The notes beneath the pieces were generated by a model that did no database searches, was not told where the DNA came from, and worked only from the letters and a program-made list of their open reading frames with translations. This document shows positions 9,347-16,660 of a stretch of DNA of 64,000 nucleotides, piece by piece; the first letter of the stretch is position 1; the number at the start of each line of letters is the position of its first letter. Source of the stretch: an uncultured Hellea sp. (GTDB taxonomy: Bacteria > Pseudomonadota > Alphaproteobacteria > Caulobacterales > Maricaulaceae); NCBI GenBank assembly GCA_938007935.1, contig CALLMD010000019.1, forward strand, positions 18,949 to 82,948, in the 5' to 3' direction. The translations under genes and the position numbers were made by a program.

Positions 9347-10077
9347 GTCCAATCACCATTCGCCACTTGCCATAGGGTGAGTAATGAGAGCGCCGCCGTA
9401 TCGGCGCGCAAGATACGCGGGCCGAGTGAGACGGGCGTGACAAAATTTTGCGCGCGAAGTGTCTCACGCTCTTGAGGCGTGAAGCCACCTTCGGGGCCGA
9501 TGAGAATAGCTGCAGGCCCCTGTATATCGCTGAGCGCTTTTAGAGCTGGGGCAGCATCTCCCGCTTCATCGGCAAAGATTAAGCTGCGAGAGCTATCCCA
9601 ACCATCAAGAATCTGTCCGAGTTTTTGGACGGGGTGGATAGCGGGTATGTCAAGGCGCTCTGTTTGCTCTGCCGCCTCTATGGCTTGGGCCTGCATTTTC
9701 TCAAGATTGAGTTTTGGAAATTGGGTGCGCTGCGTGATGACGGGCTGCAGCGCCTTCGCCCCTAGCTCTGTCGCTTTTTCTACAATAAAGGCCGTGCGGT
9801 GTTTTCTAACGGGCGCAAAACAAAGCGTGATATCGGGGCTAGCTTTAGGCTCGCGGAGCTGCTCTTCGACGGTAAGCGTCGCGCTGCGTTTCGAAATTGC
9901 CGTTATTTCCGCGCGCCATTCGCCGTCTTGGCCGTTAAAAATACGCACGCCCACCCCCTTGCGCTTACGCAGCACCGTGCCGAGGTAATGGGCTTGATCT
10001 TTTGGTAGCTCAAAACTTTTGCCGTTAACAAGCGTTGTATCGACATATAGGCGGGTGAGTGTGTAATTTTCACGCAT
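9343..10077 (-). CDS. rsmE: 16S rRNA (uracil-1498-N3)-methyltransferase RsmE
   Basis: A 244-residue SPOUT-class methyltransferase that makes m3U1498 in 16S rRNA. The N-terminal PUA-like part (LPKDQAHYLGTVLRKRKG) is followed by the knot domain with KATELGAKALQPVI, then ILIGPEGGFTPQE and LGPRILRADTAAL, the AdoMet-binding signatures of the family. It converges on msrA with a 4-base overlap. The start (ATG 10077) has no strong Shine-Dalgarno sequence but places the PUA domain correctly. Confidence 0.95.
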   Translation of the reverse strand: MRENYTLTRLYVDTTLVNGKSFELPKDQAHYLGTVLRKRKGVGVRIFNGQDGEWRAEITAISKRSATLTVEEQLREPKASPDITLCFAPVRKHRTAFIVEKATELGAKALQPVITQRTQFPKLNLEKMQAQAIEAAEQTERLDIPAIHPVQKLGQILDGWDSSRSLIFADEAGDAAPALKALSDIQGPAAILIGPEGGFTPQERETLRAQNFVTPVSLGPRILRADTAALSLLTLWQVANGDWT

Positions 10078-10145
10078 GGGATTGTCTTAACCCAAGAAAT
10101 AAAGCTAATCATCAAAATATGAATGAAATTTCGTGCCCCTCACCC

Positions 10146-10176
10146 GCCCTTCGGGCACCCTCTCCCCGAGGAGAGG
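10146..10176 (+). repeat. Double-hairpin intergenic element overlapping the ubiA ribosome-binding region
   Basis: Two adjacent perfect hairpins lie just before ubiA: GCCC-TTC-GGGC at 10146-10156 and CCTCTCC-CCGA-GGAGAGG at 10159-10176. The second stem contains the GGAGAGG part of the purine-rich sequence ahead of ATG 10190. It resembles the short palindromic intergenic elements common in alphaproteobacteria. Only one copy is present in this window, so repeat-family status cannot be shown here. Confidence 0.55.
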
Positions 10177-10189
10177 AAGCGGTTTATTT

Positions 10190-11152
10190 ATGAGCGCCGC
10201 AATAAAAGATTCCAATAAGGGCCATTGGGTGAACCGTTCGCCTTTATCTCTGCGTCCTTACCTCCAGCTCTCACGGCTTGATCGGCCTGTCGGCTATTGG
10301 CTACTGGCCTTGCCGGGCTGGATTGGGCTGGCTTTTGCGACGCTCTCACATGGGTTTGAGGTCAGCGATTTGAAATGGGCGGCGCTTATTTTAATCGGCG
10401 CGATCGCCATGCGCGGGGCGGGCTGTACCTATAATGATATTGTTGATCAGGACTTAGACGCCAAGGTAGAGCGCTCCGCCCTACGCCCCCTGCCCGCAGG
10501 TACGGTGACGACCAAGCAAGCCTGGATATGGACCTTTGCACAATGTTTTATCGGAATGCTTGTTTTGCTTTGCCTGCCACGGCTGGCGCAAATTATAGCG
10601 CTTTGCTCCATACCGCTCGTAGCGGCTTATCCCTTTATGAAACGCATCACATGGTGGCCGCAAATCTGGCTCGGCCTCACCTTTAACTGGGCGGTGCTAG
10701 TGGCCTATTCCGCGAAGACGGGGACGGTGAGTATTCCGCTCCTGATATTATATGCAGGGCTGATATTCTGGACTGTCGGCTATGATACCATTTACGCCTG
10801 CCAAGATATTGAAGACGACATGAAGATTGGAGTTAAAAGCACTGCGCGAAGGTTTGGGAAAAGGGTGAAGTTGGGGGTAAGTGCATCTTATGTAATTTGT
10901 GTAGTTCTGATATCATTAGCTATCGGAATTGATATGCCTAAGTCATGGCTATCAGCGATACCCACAACCATCTTCATTTCCATGCTTCTATTTGTAATTT
11001 TACTCATTGTACAAGTATTAAAATTTGAACCTACCAACGGAAAGTTATCCTTAAAAATTTTTAAATCAAACTTTTGGGCAGGATTATCTTTAATACCATT
11101 CATAATCTTGGCAGGATTTTTAAATTGGATATCTGTTTCATATGGCCCTTAA
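10190..11152 (+). CDS. ubiA: 4-hydroxybenzoate polyprenyltransferase UbiA
   Basis: An integral membrane prenyltransferase of ubiquinone synthesis, about 320 residues with 8-9 hydrophobic segments. The two Asp-rich Mg-diphosphate motifs are present: NDIVDQDLDAKVERS near residue 83 and YDTIYACQDIEDD near 200. A GTG-started extension to 10133 is possible, but ATG 10190 is preceded by GAGGAAG and gives a normal N-terminus. The last third (from about 10820) is clearly AT-richer and uses different synonymous codons than the first two thirds, although the frame and family features continue, which suggests a recombination mosaic. Confidence 0.92.
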   Translation: MSAAIKDSNKGHWVNRSPLSLRPYLQLSRLDRPVGYWLLALPGWIGLAFATLSHGFEVSDLKWAALILIGAIAMRGAGCTYNDIVDQDLDAKVERSALRPLPAGTVTTKQAWIWTFAQCFIGMLVLLCLPRLAQIIALCSIPLVAAYPFMKRITWWPQIWLGLTFNWAVLVAYSAKTGTVSIPLLILYAGLIFWTVGYDTIYACQDIEDDMKIGVKSTARRFGKRVKLGVSASYVICVVLISLAIGIDMPKSWLSAIPTTIFISMLLFVILLIVQVLKFEPTNGKLSLKIFKSNFWAGLSLIPFIILAGFLNWISVSYGP

Positions 11153-11232
11153 ACTCACCGCATCGTGAACACAACTTGTTTGGTCTCTCATTCGTATCTA
11201 CCTATATTAGACGGACAGAATAGGAGTATCCC

Positions 11233-11766
11233 ATGCTGACCAAACCCTTATCTAGACGCGAGCTTGGCCTCGGCACCGCCGCTTTAACTTTGACCGCTTG
11301 CGCAAAAACGGGCACAGAGGCCCATGCACAAAATCAAGCGAAACATAAAGCAGCGGAGGCGATTATGAGTGATACGGATTGGGCGAATGTGTCTGAGCAA
11401 GAGTGGCAACAGCGCCTCACCGCGATGGAATTTAATGTCCTGCGCAAAGAAGGTACAGAGCGCCCGGGGACATCGCCGCTAAATCAGGAAAAGCGTAAAG
11501 GTACATTTGTCTGCGCGGGTTGCGCGCTCCCCCTCTTTACCTCAGAGCAAAAATACGAATCTGGCACAGGTTGGCCAAGCTTTTTTGACGTGATTGACGG
11601 CAATATTGGTACCAAGGTTGACCGCAAGCTCTTTATGGCGCGCACGGAATATCATTGCGCGCGCTGTGGGGGTCATCAAGGTCACGTCTTTAAAGACGGG
11701 CCCGCGCCAACGGGTCTGCGCTATTGCAATAATGGCGTCGCCTTAGATTTCATACCAGACGCATAA
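11233..11766 (+). CDS. msrB: Exported peptide methionine-R-sulfoxide reductase MsrB (probable lipoprotein)
   Basis: A 177-residue protein. Its N-terminus has SRRELG followed by a hydrophobic stretch and LTAC, which can read as a lipobox (Cys 18) or a Tat-like signal. The mature part is a full MsrB domain. Zn-binding pairs CAGC (near residue 94) and CARC (near 143), the GTGWPSF motif, HCARCGGHQGHVF and the catalytic RYCNNG (Cys near 165) are visible. It reduces R-methionine sulfoxide. Export suggests repair of envelope proteins. AGGAG precedes ATG 11233. It is monocistronic, followed by the candidate RNA region. Confidence 0.93.
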   Translation: MLTKPLSRRELGLGTAALTLTACAKTGTEAHAQNQAKHKAAEAIMSDTDWANVSEQEWQQRLTAMEFNVLRKEGTERPGTSPLNQEKRKGTFVCAGCALPLFTSEQKYESGTGWPSFFDVIDGNIGTKVDRKLFMARTEYHCARCGGHQGHVFKDGPAPTGLRYCNNGVALDFIPDA

Positions 11767-11873
11767 CTGTAATTTTCATAAAATTCATTATTGCAAAATT
11801 AAATTTTCTGTCGCAGAATTTCATTATTGTTAGCCGCTGGATTGTCTGGCCGCATTATGAAAGGAGGTATCAT

Positions 11874-11912
11874 TTGTCTATCTATTTTGAGGGGTCTGCC
11901 CGAAGCTGTTAG
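11874..11912 (+). CDS. Possible 12-codon leader peptide
   Basis: A TTG codon 5 bases after a near-perfect AAGGAGGT opens a 12-codon frame, MSIYFEGSARSC, ended by TAG at 11910-11912. A Shine-Dalgarno sequence this strong in otherwise gene-free DNA is unusual. The terminator begins about 90 bases downstream, an arrangement seen in translation-coupled attenuators. No run of one amino acid codon suggests a regulatory ligand. Expression is unproven. Confidence 0.3.
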   Translation: MSIYFEGSARSC

Positions 11913-12002
11913 ATCAGCCCTTTCGTAAAAGCGAAATTGGGTAAAGACTATCTATCTTGAAACTGGGCATGGCGCCCAGTGAGACCCAAACTTCAGAATT
12001 GA

Positions 12003-12031
12003 GCCCCCTGATACTGTCAGGGGGCTTTTTT
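12003..12031 (+). terminator. Strong intrinsic terminator
   Basis: A perfect 9-bp stem, GCCCCCTGA-TACTG-TCAGGGGGC (12003-12025), is followed by six T. It ends the candidate small transcript and lies 57 bases before the MarR gene start. Confidence 0.9.
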
Positions 12032-12087
12032 CATTGTGTTATACCGCGCGGCCTATTACTTCGGATACAAAGCAAATAGGACTTATC

Positions 12088-12531
12088 ATGGCCATAGCTC
12101 GCCCCGTAGATCGCCGCCTCTTCTTTTTCTTTGACCGCGCCCATACGCAAATGGCGAAGGCGGCAGATAATTTTTTATCCACGCGTTCAGGCGTTAGCAC
12201 CGCCCAAGCCGCCGTGCTCATATATCTGGGTTATAATGATAATTGCCGCCTCTCCGATTTAGCTGAGGGCACAGGACGTAAAAACTCAGCGGTAACAGGC
12301 CTGATCTCACGTATGGAAAAAGACGACCTTGTTCAGCGACATGGACAACTTACTGATCGCCGCTCAAAATCAGTATCATTAACAGGAAAAGGCTGGGCGC
12401 TGCGCGACGATGTTATGAATGATTTTCGCGATTTTAATGACAGGCTCATCAAAGGTATGAGCGATAGCGAAGTCGAAACCGTTTTGAAATTTCTGACGCT
12501 TGGGCCAGAAAATGCAAAATCGGCGTCATAA
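12088..12531 (+). CDS. MarR-family transcriptional regulator
   Basis: A winged-helix DNA-binding protein of 147 residues from ATG 12088; a longer ATG frame from 12034 would begin inside the terminator flank. The helix-turn-helix region lies at about residues 45-75 (LSDLAEGTGRKNSAVTGLISRME), followed by the wing (LVQRHGQLTDRRSKSVSLTGKG), in the typical MarR order with a conserved DRRSK. An AGG lies before the start. Ligand and targets are unknown. A 17-bp palindrome lies 39 bases after its stop and could be an operator for the next gene. Confidence 0.85.
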   Translation: MAIARPVDRRLFFFFDRAHTQMAKAADNFLSTRSGVSTAQAAVLIYLGYNDNCRLSDLAEGTGRKNSAVTGLISRMEKDDLVQRHGQLTDRRSKSVSLTGKGWALRDDVMNDFRDFNDRLIKGMSDSEVETVLKFLTLGPENAKSAS

Positions 12532-12569
12532 TTGACAAGCCTTAAAGACGCCAATTCACAAGACTTAAT

Positions 12570-12586
12570 CTTAACATAATGTTAAG
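12570..12586. promoter_or_regulatory. Perfect palindrome, possible operator
   Basis: CTTAACAT-A-ATGTTAAG is a perfect inverted repeat of 8 bp arms 34 bases upstream of ATG 12620. Symmetric AT-rich sites of this size are typical of dimeric regulators such as MarR proteins, and the MarR gene is immediately upstream. No binding evidence. Confidence 0.4.
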
Positions 12587-12619
12587 CATAACTAACTTGG
12601 CAACAGGTTGGAGGCGCAA

Positions 12620-13078
12620 ATGACAGTATTTATGAGAACGGGATTGGTTCTCTTGTCTTTGCTTACGCTGGCAATATTTAGCGCTGGTGATGAGCGGGGG
12701 CAATCCTCTGCGCAAGCCGCAACCCCGATAAATGAGAGTACATCCGCGAGAGACGCAGCAACTTCCCGCGAAGATATCAAGCTGACCAATAGCTGTATCG
12801 AGGCGGGTCAAGCCAAAGAACATTGCGTCTGCGTGACCAAAATTTTCAAACATGATATGTCGCTGCGCGAATATCTGGCCGCCATAAAACTATACACAAC
12901 GAGTAAAAGCGATGACCCGACGCGTAACAGCGCGGCTAAATTAAGCCTGCGCCAAATAGGATATAACGAGCAAGAAATTACGATGATTGATGGTCTGCAG
13001 CGCCGCCTATCCAATATATCAGGGCTAGAAAAGAGGTGTGCGGTGGCAACGGCCTATTTTGATCAAGAAGAGCGTTAG
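12620..13078 (+). CDS. Exported hypothetical protein with conserved cysteines
   Basis: A 152-residue protein from ATG 12620, which has GGAGG 5 bases upstream; a TTG at 12608 is less likely. The first 25 residues form a signal peptide (MRTGLVLLSLLTLAIFSAG). The mature part has a Ser/Thr/Ala-rich linker, then a helical region with Cys in CIEAGQAKEHCVC and a further Cys near the end (KRCAVA), four in all. This resembles small alphaproteobacterial periplasmic proteins with CxxxxxxxCxC, but no family was recognised. The stop is 31 bases before a DsbA-like oxidoreductase gene in the same direction, so disulfide chemistry may link the two; this is inference. Confidence 0.7.
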   Translation: MTVFMRTGLVLLSLLTLAIFSAGDERGQSSAQAATPINESTSARDAATSREDIKLTNSCIEAGQAKEHCVCVTKIFKHDMSLREYLAAIKLYTTSKSDDPTRNSAAKLSLRQIGYNEQEITMIDGLQRRLSNISGLEKRCAVATAYFDQEER

Positions 13079-13109
13079 ACAGAGCGCACGGGATAAGCTA
13101 TCTGGCCAC

Positions 13110-13781
13110 ATGGCCAAATCGAAAACATCTTCTGCCTCTATACAAGTCGATATCGTCTCCGATGTTGTTTGTCCGTGGTGCTGGGTCGGCGTTAAACTTT
13201 TTCTCAAAGCCGCCAAGCAATCAGGAAAAAACATCGTCCTCTCTTGGCGGCCCTATATGCTTGATCCCGCTGTTCCAGAAAACGGCGTGGCCTATAAAGA
13301 TTATATGAAACAAAAATTTGGCGACGCGCCTTCAAACCGTTTCAAAGAAATGCGCCAGCATTTGGAACAAGTCGGCCCGTCACTTGGTATAGATTTTAAA
13401 TTTGACGACATCCCAATGCGGCCCAATACGCTAGACGCGCACCGCCTGATTAAATGGGCGCAAGGTCAAAATAAAGCCAATGAAGCGTCAGAAGCTTTAT
13501 TTGAAGCCTATTTCACAGACCTCAAAGACGTGGGCAATATCGACGTTCTCATCCAGATCAGCGAGGCGATAGGCATGGACAAAGATGTGGTTGAAAAACT
13601 ACTGGGCGGCGATGATGACAAAAACGCTGTGCGAGAAGAAATTATGTTCTTTCGTAATCTTGGCGTGAATGCCGTCCCTACATTTATATATAATGGACAA
13701 TTTGCTATCCAAGGGGCACAAGGTCCAGAGGCTCATTTAGAGGCTATCAAAAACGCTGCAAATATGCCTGCAAGTGCTTAA
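13110..13781 (+). CDS. DsbA/FrnE-like thiol oxidoreductase
   Basis: A 223-residue thioredoxin-fold protein. The active-site CPWC lies at residues 21-24 (VSDVVCPWCWVG) and the cis-Pro loop near residue 190 (GVNAVPTFIY). A helical insertion fills the middle, as in FrnE/2-hydroxychromene-2-carboxylate isomerase-like proteins. No signal peptide is present, so it is cytoplasmic. The frame extends upstream to GTG 13038, inside the preceding gene; ATG 13110 (MAKSKTSS) is chosen because the domain starts about 15 residues later. Substrate unknown. Confidence 0.85.
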   Translation: MAKSKTSSASIQVDIVSDVVCPWCWVGVKLFLKAAKQSGKNIVLSWRPYMLDPAVPENGVAYKDYMKQKFGDAPSNRFKEMRQHLEQVGPSLGIDFKFDDIPMRPNTLDAHRLIKWAQGQNKANEASEALFEAYFTDLKDVGNIDVLIQISEAIGMDKDVVEKLLGGDDDKNAVREEIMFFRNLGVNAVPTFIYNGQFAIQGAQGPEAHLEAIKNAANMPASA

Positions 13782-13804
13782 TTTTATGACTAGGAATTGA
13801 CTTC

Positions 13805-14209
13805 ATGACTACATTTCAAATTGTTGCGCTATATGTCGCCCTTCACCTCATCCTCTTACCCATTCTCATGTTCCGTGTTGGGCAAGTGCGAATTAAAGAA
13901 AAAATCAGTCTTGGCGACGGAGAAAACCCGGCTTTATTTGCCCGCATTCGGGCCCATGGAAATTATGTCGAAACCGCGCCTTTCGCCCTTATCGGTCTCT
14001 TTGCACTCGCGATGATGGGCGCCAATCATATAGCGCTCCATCTCTTTGGCGCTATTTTTCTTTTGGGACGCCTACTTCATGCTCATGGCATGGCGCAAAA
14101 AGGGTCTAATGGTAAAGGCCGCCTCATCGGCACGATGATGACCCTCTTTACATTTTTCGGAACGGCGCTTTATTTATTATTCCTCATCCTCACATTCGCA
14201 AATAGTTAA
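13805..14209 (+). CDS. MAPEG-family membrane protein
   Basis: A 134-residue protein with four hydrophobic segments. The MAPEG signature region ENPALFARIRAHGNYVETAPFAL lies near residues 38-60, before the second membrane segment. MAPEG proteins are trimeric membrane enzymes, many glutathione-dependent; bacterial YecN-like members mostly lack an assigned substrate. AGGAA precedes ATG 13805. It lies 23 bases after the oxidoreductase gene and 5 bases before the pmbA start, so one transcript is likely. Confidence 0.85.
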   Translation: MTTFQIVALYVALHLILLPILMFRVGQVRIKEKISLGDGENPALFARIRAHGNYVETAPFALIGLFALAMMGANHIALHLFGAIFLLGRLLHAHGMAQKGSNGKGRLIGTMMTLFTFFGTALYLLFLILTFANS

Positions 14210-14214
14210 GCTTA

Positions 14215-15573
14215 ATGGCCCTTCATGATCCCATAACAGCGGAGGCGCTTGCGCCAACGCTTAAGACACTTCTAGCCTATGCCAAGAAACATGGCGCGGA
14301 GGCCGCTGATGCCATATCTACACATGGCCGCTCCCTCGGAATGGTTGTACGCCAAGGTGAGCTTGAAGATGTCGATAGTAGCGAAGGCCGGGATATTGGC
14401 CTGCGCGTTTTAGTCGGGCAGAGACAAGCTTGCGTCTCAAGTTCGGATTTATCTGAGGCCAGCCTTGACCGCCTTGCCGAGCGGGCCGTTGCCATGGCTA
14501 AACTCGCGCCCGAAGACGCCTATTGCGGATTGGCTGATCCCTCACTTTTAAGCGATAAAAGCCACGAACTAGATGTTTATGATGGGACGCAAATGTCACC
14601 GGAACTTTTAAAGAAACGGGCCTTAGACGTCGAGAAAGCCGCCATAGCAGTAAAAGGTGTTCAACAGGCCGAAGGGGCAAGCGCGAGCTGGTCAACATCA
14701 GCGTTGTATTTCATGACAAGTCACGGCTTCTCCAATGGATGGCGGGCCTCTCGTCATTCTCTATCGGTGACGGCCATTGCAGAAAAAGACGGCGCGATGG
14801 AACGCGATTATGACTCCCATAGCACGCGCTGGCTTGAAGACCTTAAATCCTCTCAAGACATTGGCACGCTGGCGGGCGAGCGGGCGATTTCTCGTCTTGG
14901 CTCTCAGCAATTAGCCTCTGGCGCGATGCCTGTCATATTTGATCGCCGCGTCTCAGCCGCCCTCGTCAATGCCTTAAAAGGCGCGATTACGGGCCCATCA
15001 ATTGCGCGCGGTGTTTCCTTTTTAAAAGACAGTATGGACGCTCAGATTTTTAGCAAAGATATTCAGATCATTGACGATCCTCTGCGACGGCGCGGTCAAG
15101 GCTCAAGACCTTGGGACGGCGAAGGGGTCAGTGTTAAAAAACAACATTTTATAAAAGATGGTACGTTAAAGACATGGATATTAAACTCGGCCTCTGCGCG
15201 TCAACTAAATTTGACGACAACAGGCCATGCGAGCCGCGGCCTTGGCGCGCCTCCGGGCGTTGCGACAACAAATACCACGATGTTGGCCGGACCAAAATCG
15301 CCCGAACAATTGATGAAAGATATGGGCGATGGTCTGTTAATTACAGAAATGTTCGGCCCGTCTCTGAACTCCAATACGGGGGATTATTCAGTTGGCGTCG
15401 CTGGCTTTAAAATCGAAAATGGTATGCGGGCTTATCCCGTGAGCGAAATTACAATTGCAGGCAACCTAGTCGAAATTTACAAGACTCTCATTCCCGCCAA
15501 TGACCTTATCTATAACCGCTCTACTGTCGCGCCGAGCCTGCTTTGTGAAGGTATTACAATTGCCGGAAGCTAA
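14215..15573 (+). CDS. pmbA: TldD/PmbA family protein (PmbA/TldE)
   Basis: A 452-residue protein of the PmbA/TldE half of the TldD-TldE protease, known for processing peptide antibiotics and CcdA. The N-terminal region (DAISTHGRSLGMVVRQGELEDVD), the central GSRPWDGEG motif and the C-terminal GDYSVGVAGFKIENG and EITIAGN follow the family order. TldE lacks the metal motif of TldD, and no HExxxH is seen. It begins the rightward operon, with the next gene overlapping or abutting its stop. The association with lipid A genes is common in alphaproteobacteria (from memory). Confidence 0.9.
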   Translation: MALHDPITAEALAPTLKTLLAYAKKHGAEAADAISTHGRSLGMVVRQGELEDVDSSEGRDIGLRVLVGQRQACVSSSDLSEASLDRLAERAVAMAKLAPEDAYCGLADPSLLSDKSHELDVYDGTQMSPELLKKRALDVEKAAIAVKGVQQAEGASASWSTSALYFMTSHGFSNGWRASRHSLSVTAIAEKDGAMERDYDSHSTRWLEDLKSSQDIGTLAGERAISRLGSQQLASGAMPVIFDRRVSAALVNALKGAITGPSIARGVSFLKDSMDAQIFSKDIQIIDDPLRRRGQGSRPWDGEGVSVKKQHFIKDGTLKTWILNSASARQLNLTTTGHASRGLGAPPGVATTNTTMLAGPKSPEQLMKDMGDGLLITEMFGPSLNSNTGDYSVGVAGFKIENGMRAYPVSEITIAGNLVEIYKTLIPANDLIYNRSTVAPSLLCEGITIAGS

Positions 15574-16660
15574 TGAGATTTGCGTCCCCTTTGCAGAAGA
15601 CCTCGCTCTGATTGCCAAAGCTGTTCGCGAAGCTGGCGCAATTGCCAAAAGCGCATTTGACGATAACGATTCAAAAGTCTGGGATAAATCCAACAACTCC
15701 CCTGTCACAGATGCTGATATTGCGGTGAATGATTATCTGGCAAAAGTTCTACGCAAGGCGCGGCCTGGATATGGATGGCTGTCGGAAGAAACCAAAGACG
15801 ATCACTCCCGCCATGCCTGCCCGCGAAGCTTTGTTGTCGATCCGATAGATGGTACACGCGCCTTTATCGATCGTACACCAAATTTTGCAGTCTCTGTTGC
15901 CATTATTGAAGAAGGCAAATCTATTGCTGGCGCGCTGTTCAACCCGCTTACTGATGAAATGTTTGAAGCTTTTCTGGGCGGCGGAGCAAAACTAAATGGC
16001 AAGACTTTGAGAGCGCCAGACTCAAATCAAATCGAAGGTATCCGCATGGTCGGATATCCTCGCAAATTTCGTCGTCTAGGCTGGCCGGATATGACGTGCC
16101 GCGTATCGAACTCTATGGCTTACCGTATGGCTCTCGTGGCGAGTAATCAGGCCGATGCCACAGTTGCCTTTACGCCTAAATCAGATTGGGACTTAGCCGC
16201 CGCGCAGCTTATCGCGACAGAGGCTGGCGCCATAGTCACAAACCTATACGGCAAAGACCCGTCTTATGATGGTCCAACAACAAGCGGATTAGGCGTGATT
16301 TGTGCTGGCCCCAAGCTTCATGCTTTGTTATTAGCGCGCGTGAGTCCTGTTATTGCTCAATTTGAAAAGAGCCCTGACAAGATAAAAAATTTTGGATTTA
16401 TGGGAACAACTATGTCTGACCGCACCGAAGAAATTCAATTACTCCACCTCGTTATCGGCGGAGAATTAATTGACCCAAATAAAACGGCTTTTAAAAATCT
16501 AAAAGAGGTCGATTTTGTTGGCGCTTACGCCTCTTATGAAGAGGCCCGCAAAGCTTGGAAAGCTGCCGCTCAGCGTACCGTCGATAATGCACATATGCGT
16601 TACTTCGTTTTACACGCCCATGAGCTTATTGACCCCGATAAAGACGGCGTCATTGGCTAA
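15560..16660 (+). CDS. Inositol monophosphatase/CysQ-like phosphatase fused to DUF4170
   Basis: Residues 1 to about 280 form an IMPase-superfamily Mg-dependent phosphatase, with NSPVTDADIAVN, WLSEETKDD, VDPIDGTRAF and SDWDLAAAQL. It may be a 3'(2'),5'-bisphosphate nucleotidase or inositol phosphatase. The last ~80 residues, from MSDRTEEIQLLHLVIGG, match DUF4170, normally a separate small gene just downstream in alphaproteobacteria. Here no stop codon separates the two. TTG 15560 is chosen because GAAGGT lies 7 bases upstream; GTG 15545 or ATG 15500 inside pmbA are alternatives. It ends inside the msbA-like start region, so translation is coupled. Confidence 0.85.
   Translation: MPEANEICVPFAEDLALIAKAVREAGAIAKSAFDDNDSKVWDKSNNSPVTDADIAVNDYLAKVLRKARPGYGWLSEETKDDHSRHACPRSFVVDPIDGTRAFIDRTPNFAVSVAIIEEGKSIAGALFNPLTDEMFEAFLGGGAKLNGKTLRAPDSNQIEGIRMVGYPRKFRRLGWPDMTCRVSNSMAYRMALVASNQADATVAFTPKSDWDLAAAQLIATEAGAIVTNLYGKDPSYDGPTTSGLGVICAGPKLHALLLARVSPVIAQFEKSPDKIKNFGFMGTTMSDRTEEIQLLHLVIGGELIDPNKTAFKNLKEVDFVGAYASYEEARKAWKAAAQRTVDNAHMRYFVLHAHELIDPDKDGVIG

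Larger units (their letters stand above)
11860..12031 (+). ncRNA. Candidate structured small transcript / leader RNA
   Basis: A non-coding stretch ending in a strong intrinsic terminator. It contains a strong AAGGAGGT Shine-Dalgarno sequence (11861), a 12-codon frame, an imperfect stem (CCCTTTCG with CGAAATTGGG), a clean stem CTGGGC-ATGGC-GCCCAG at about 11963-11979, and a near-exact 13-base repeat (CTATCTATTTTGA at 11878, CTATCTATCTTGA at 11948). Because the terminator precedes the MarR gene, the transcript should be separate or attenuated. The 5' end is not known and no Rfam family was recognised. Confidence 0.45.

Noticed and set aside
11860..12031. Assigning the candidate RNA to 6S RNA, tmRNA or a known riboswitch
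   Set aside because: No diagnostic motif or long closing helix was seen.
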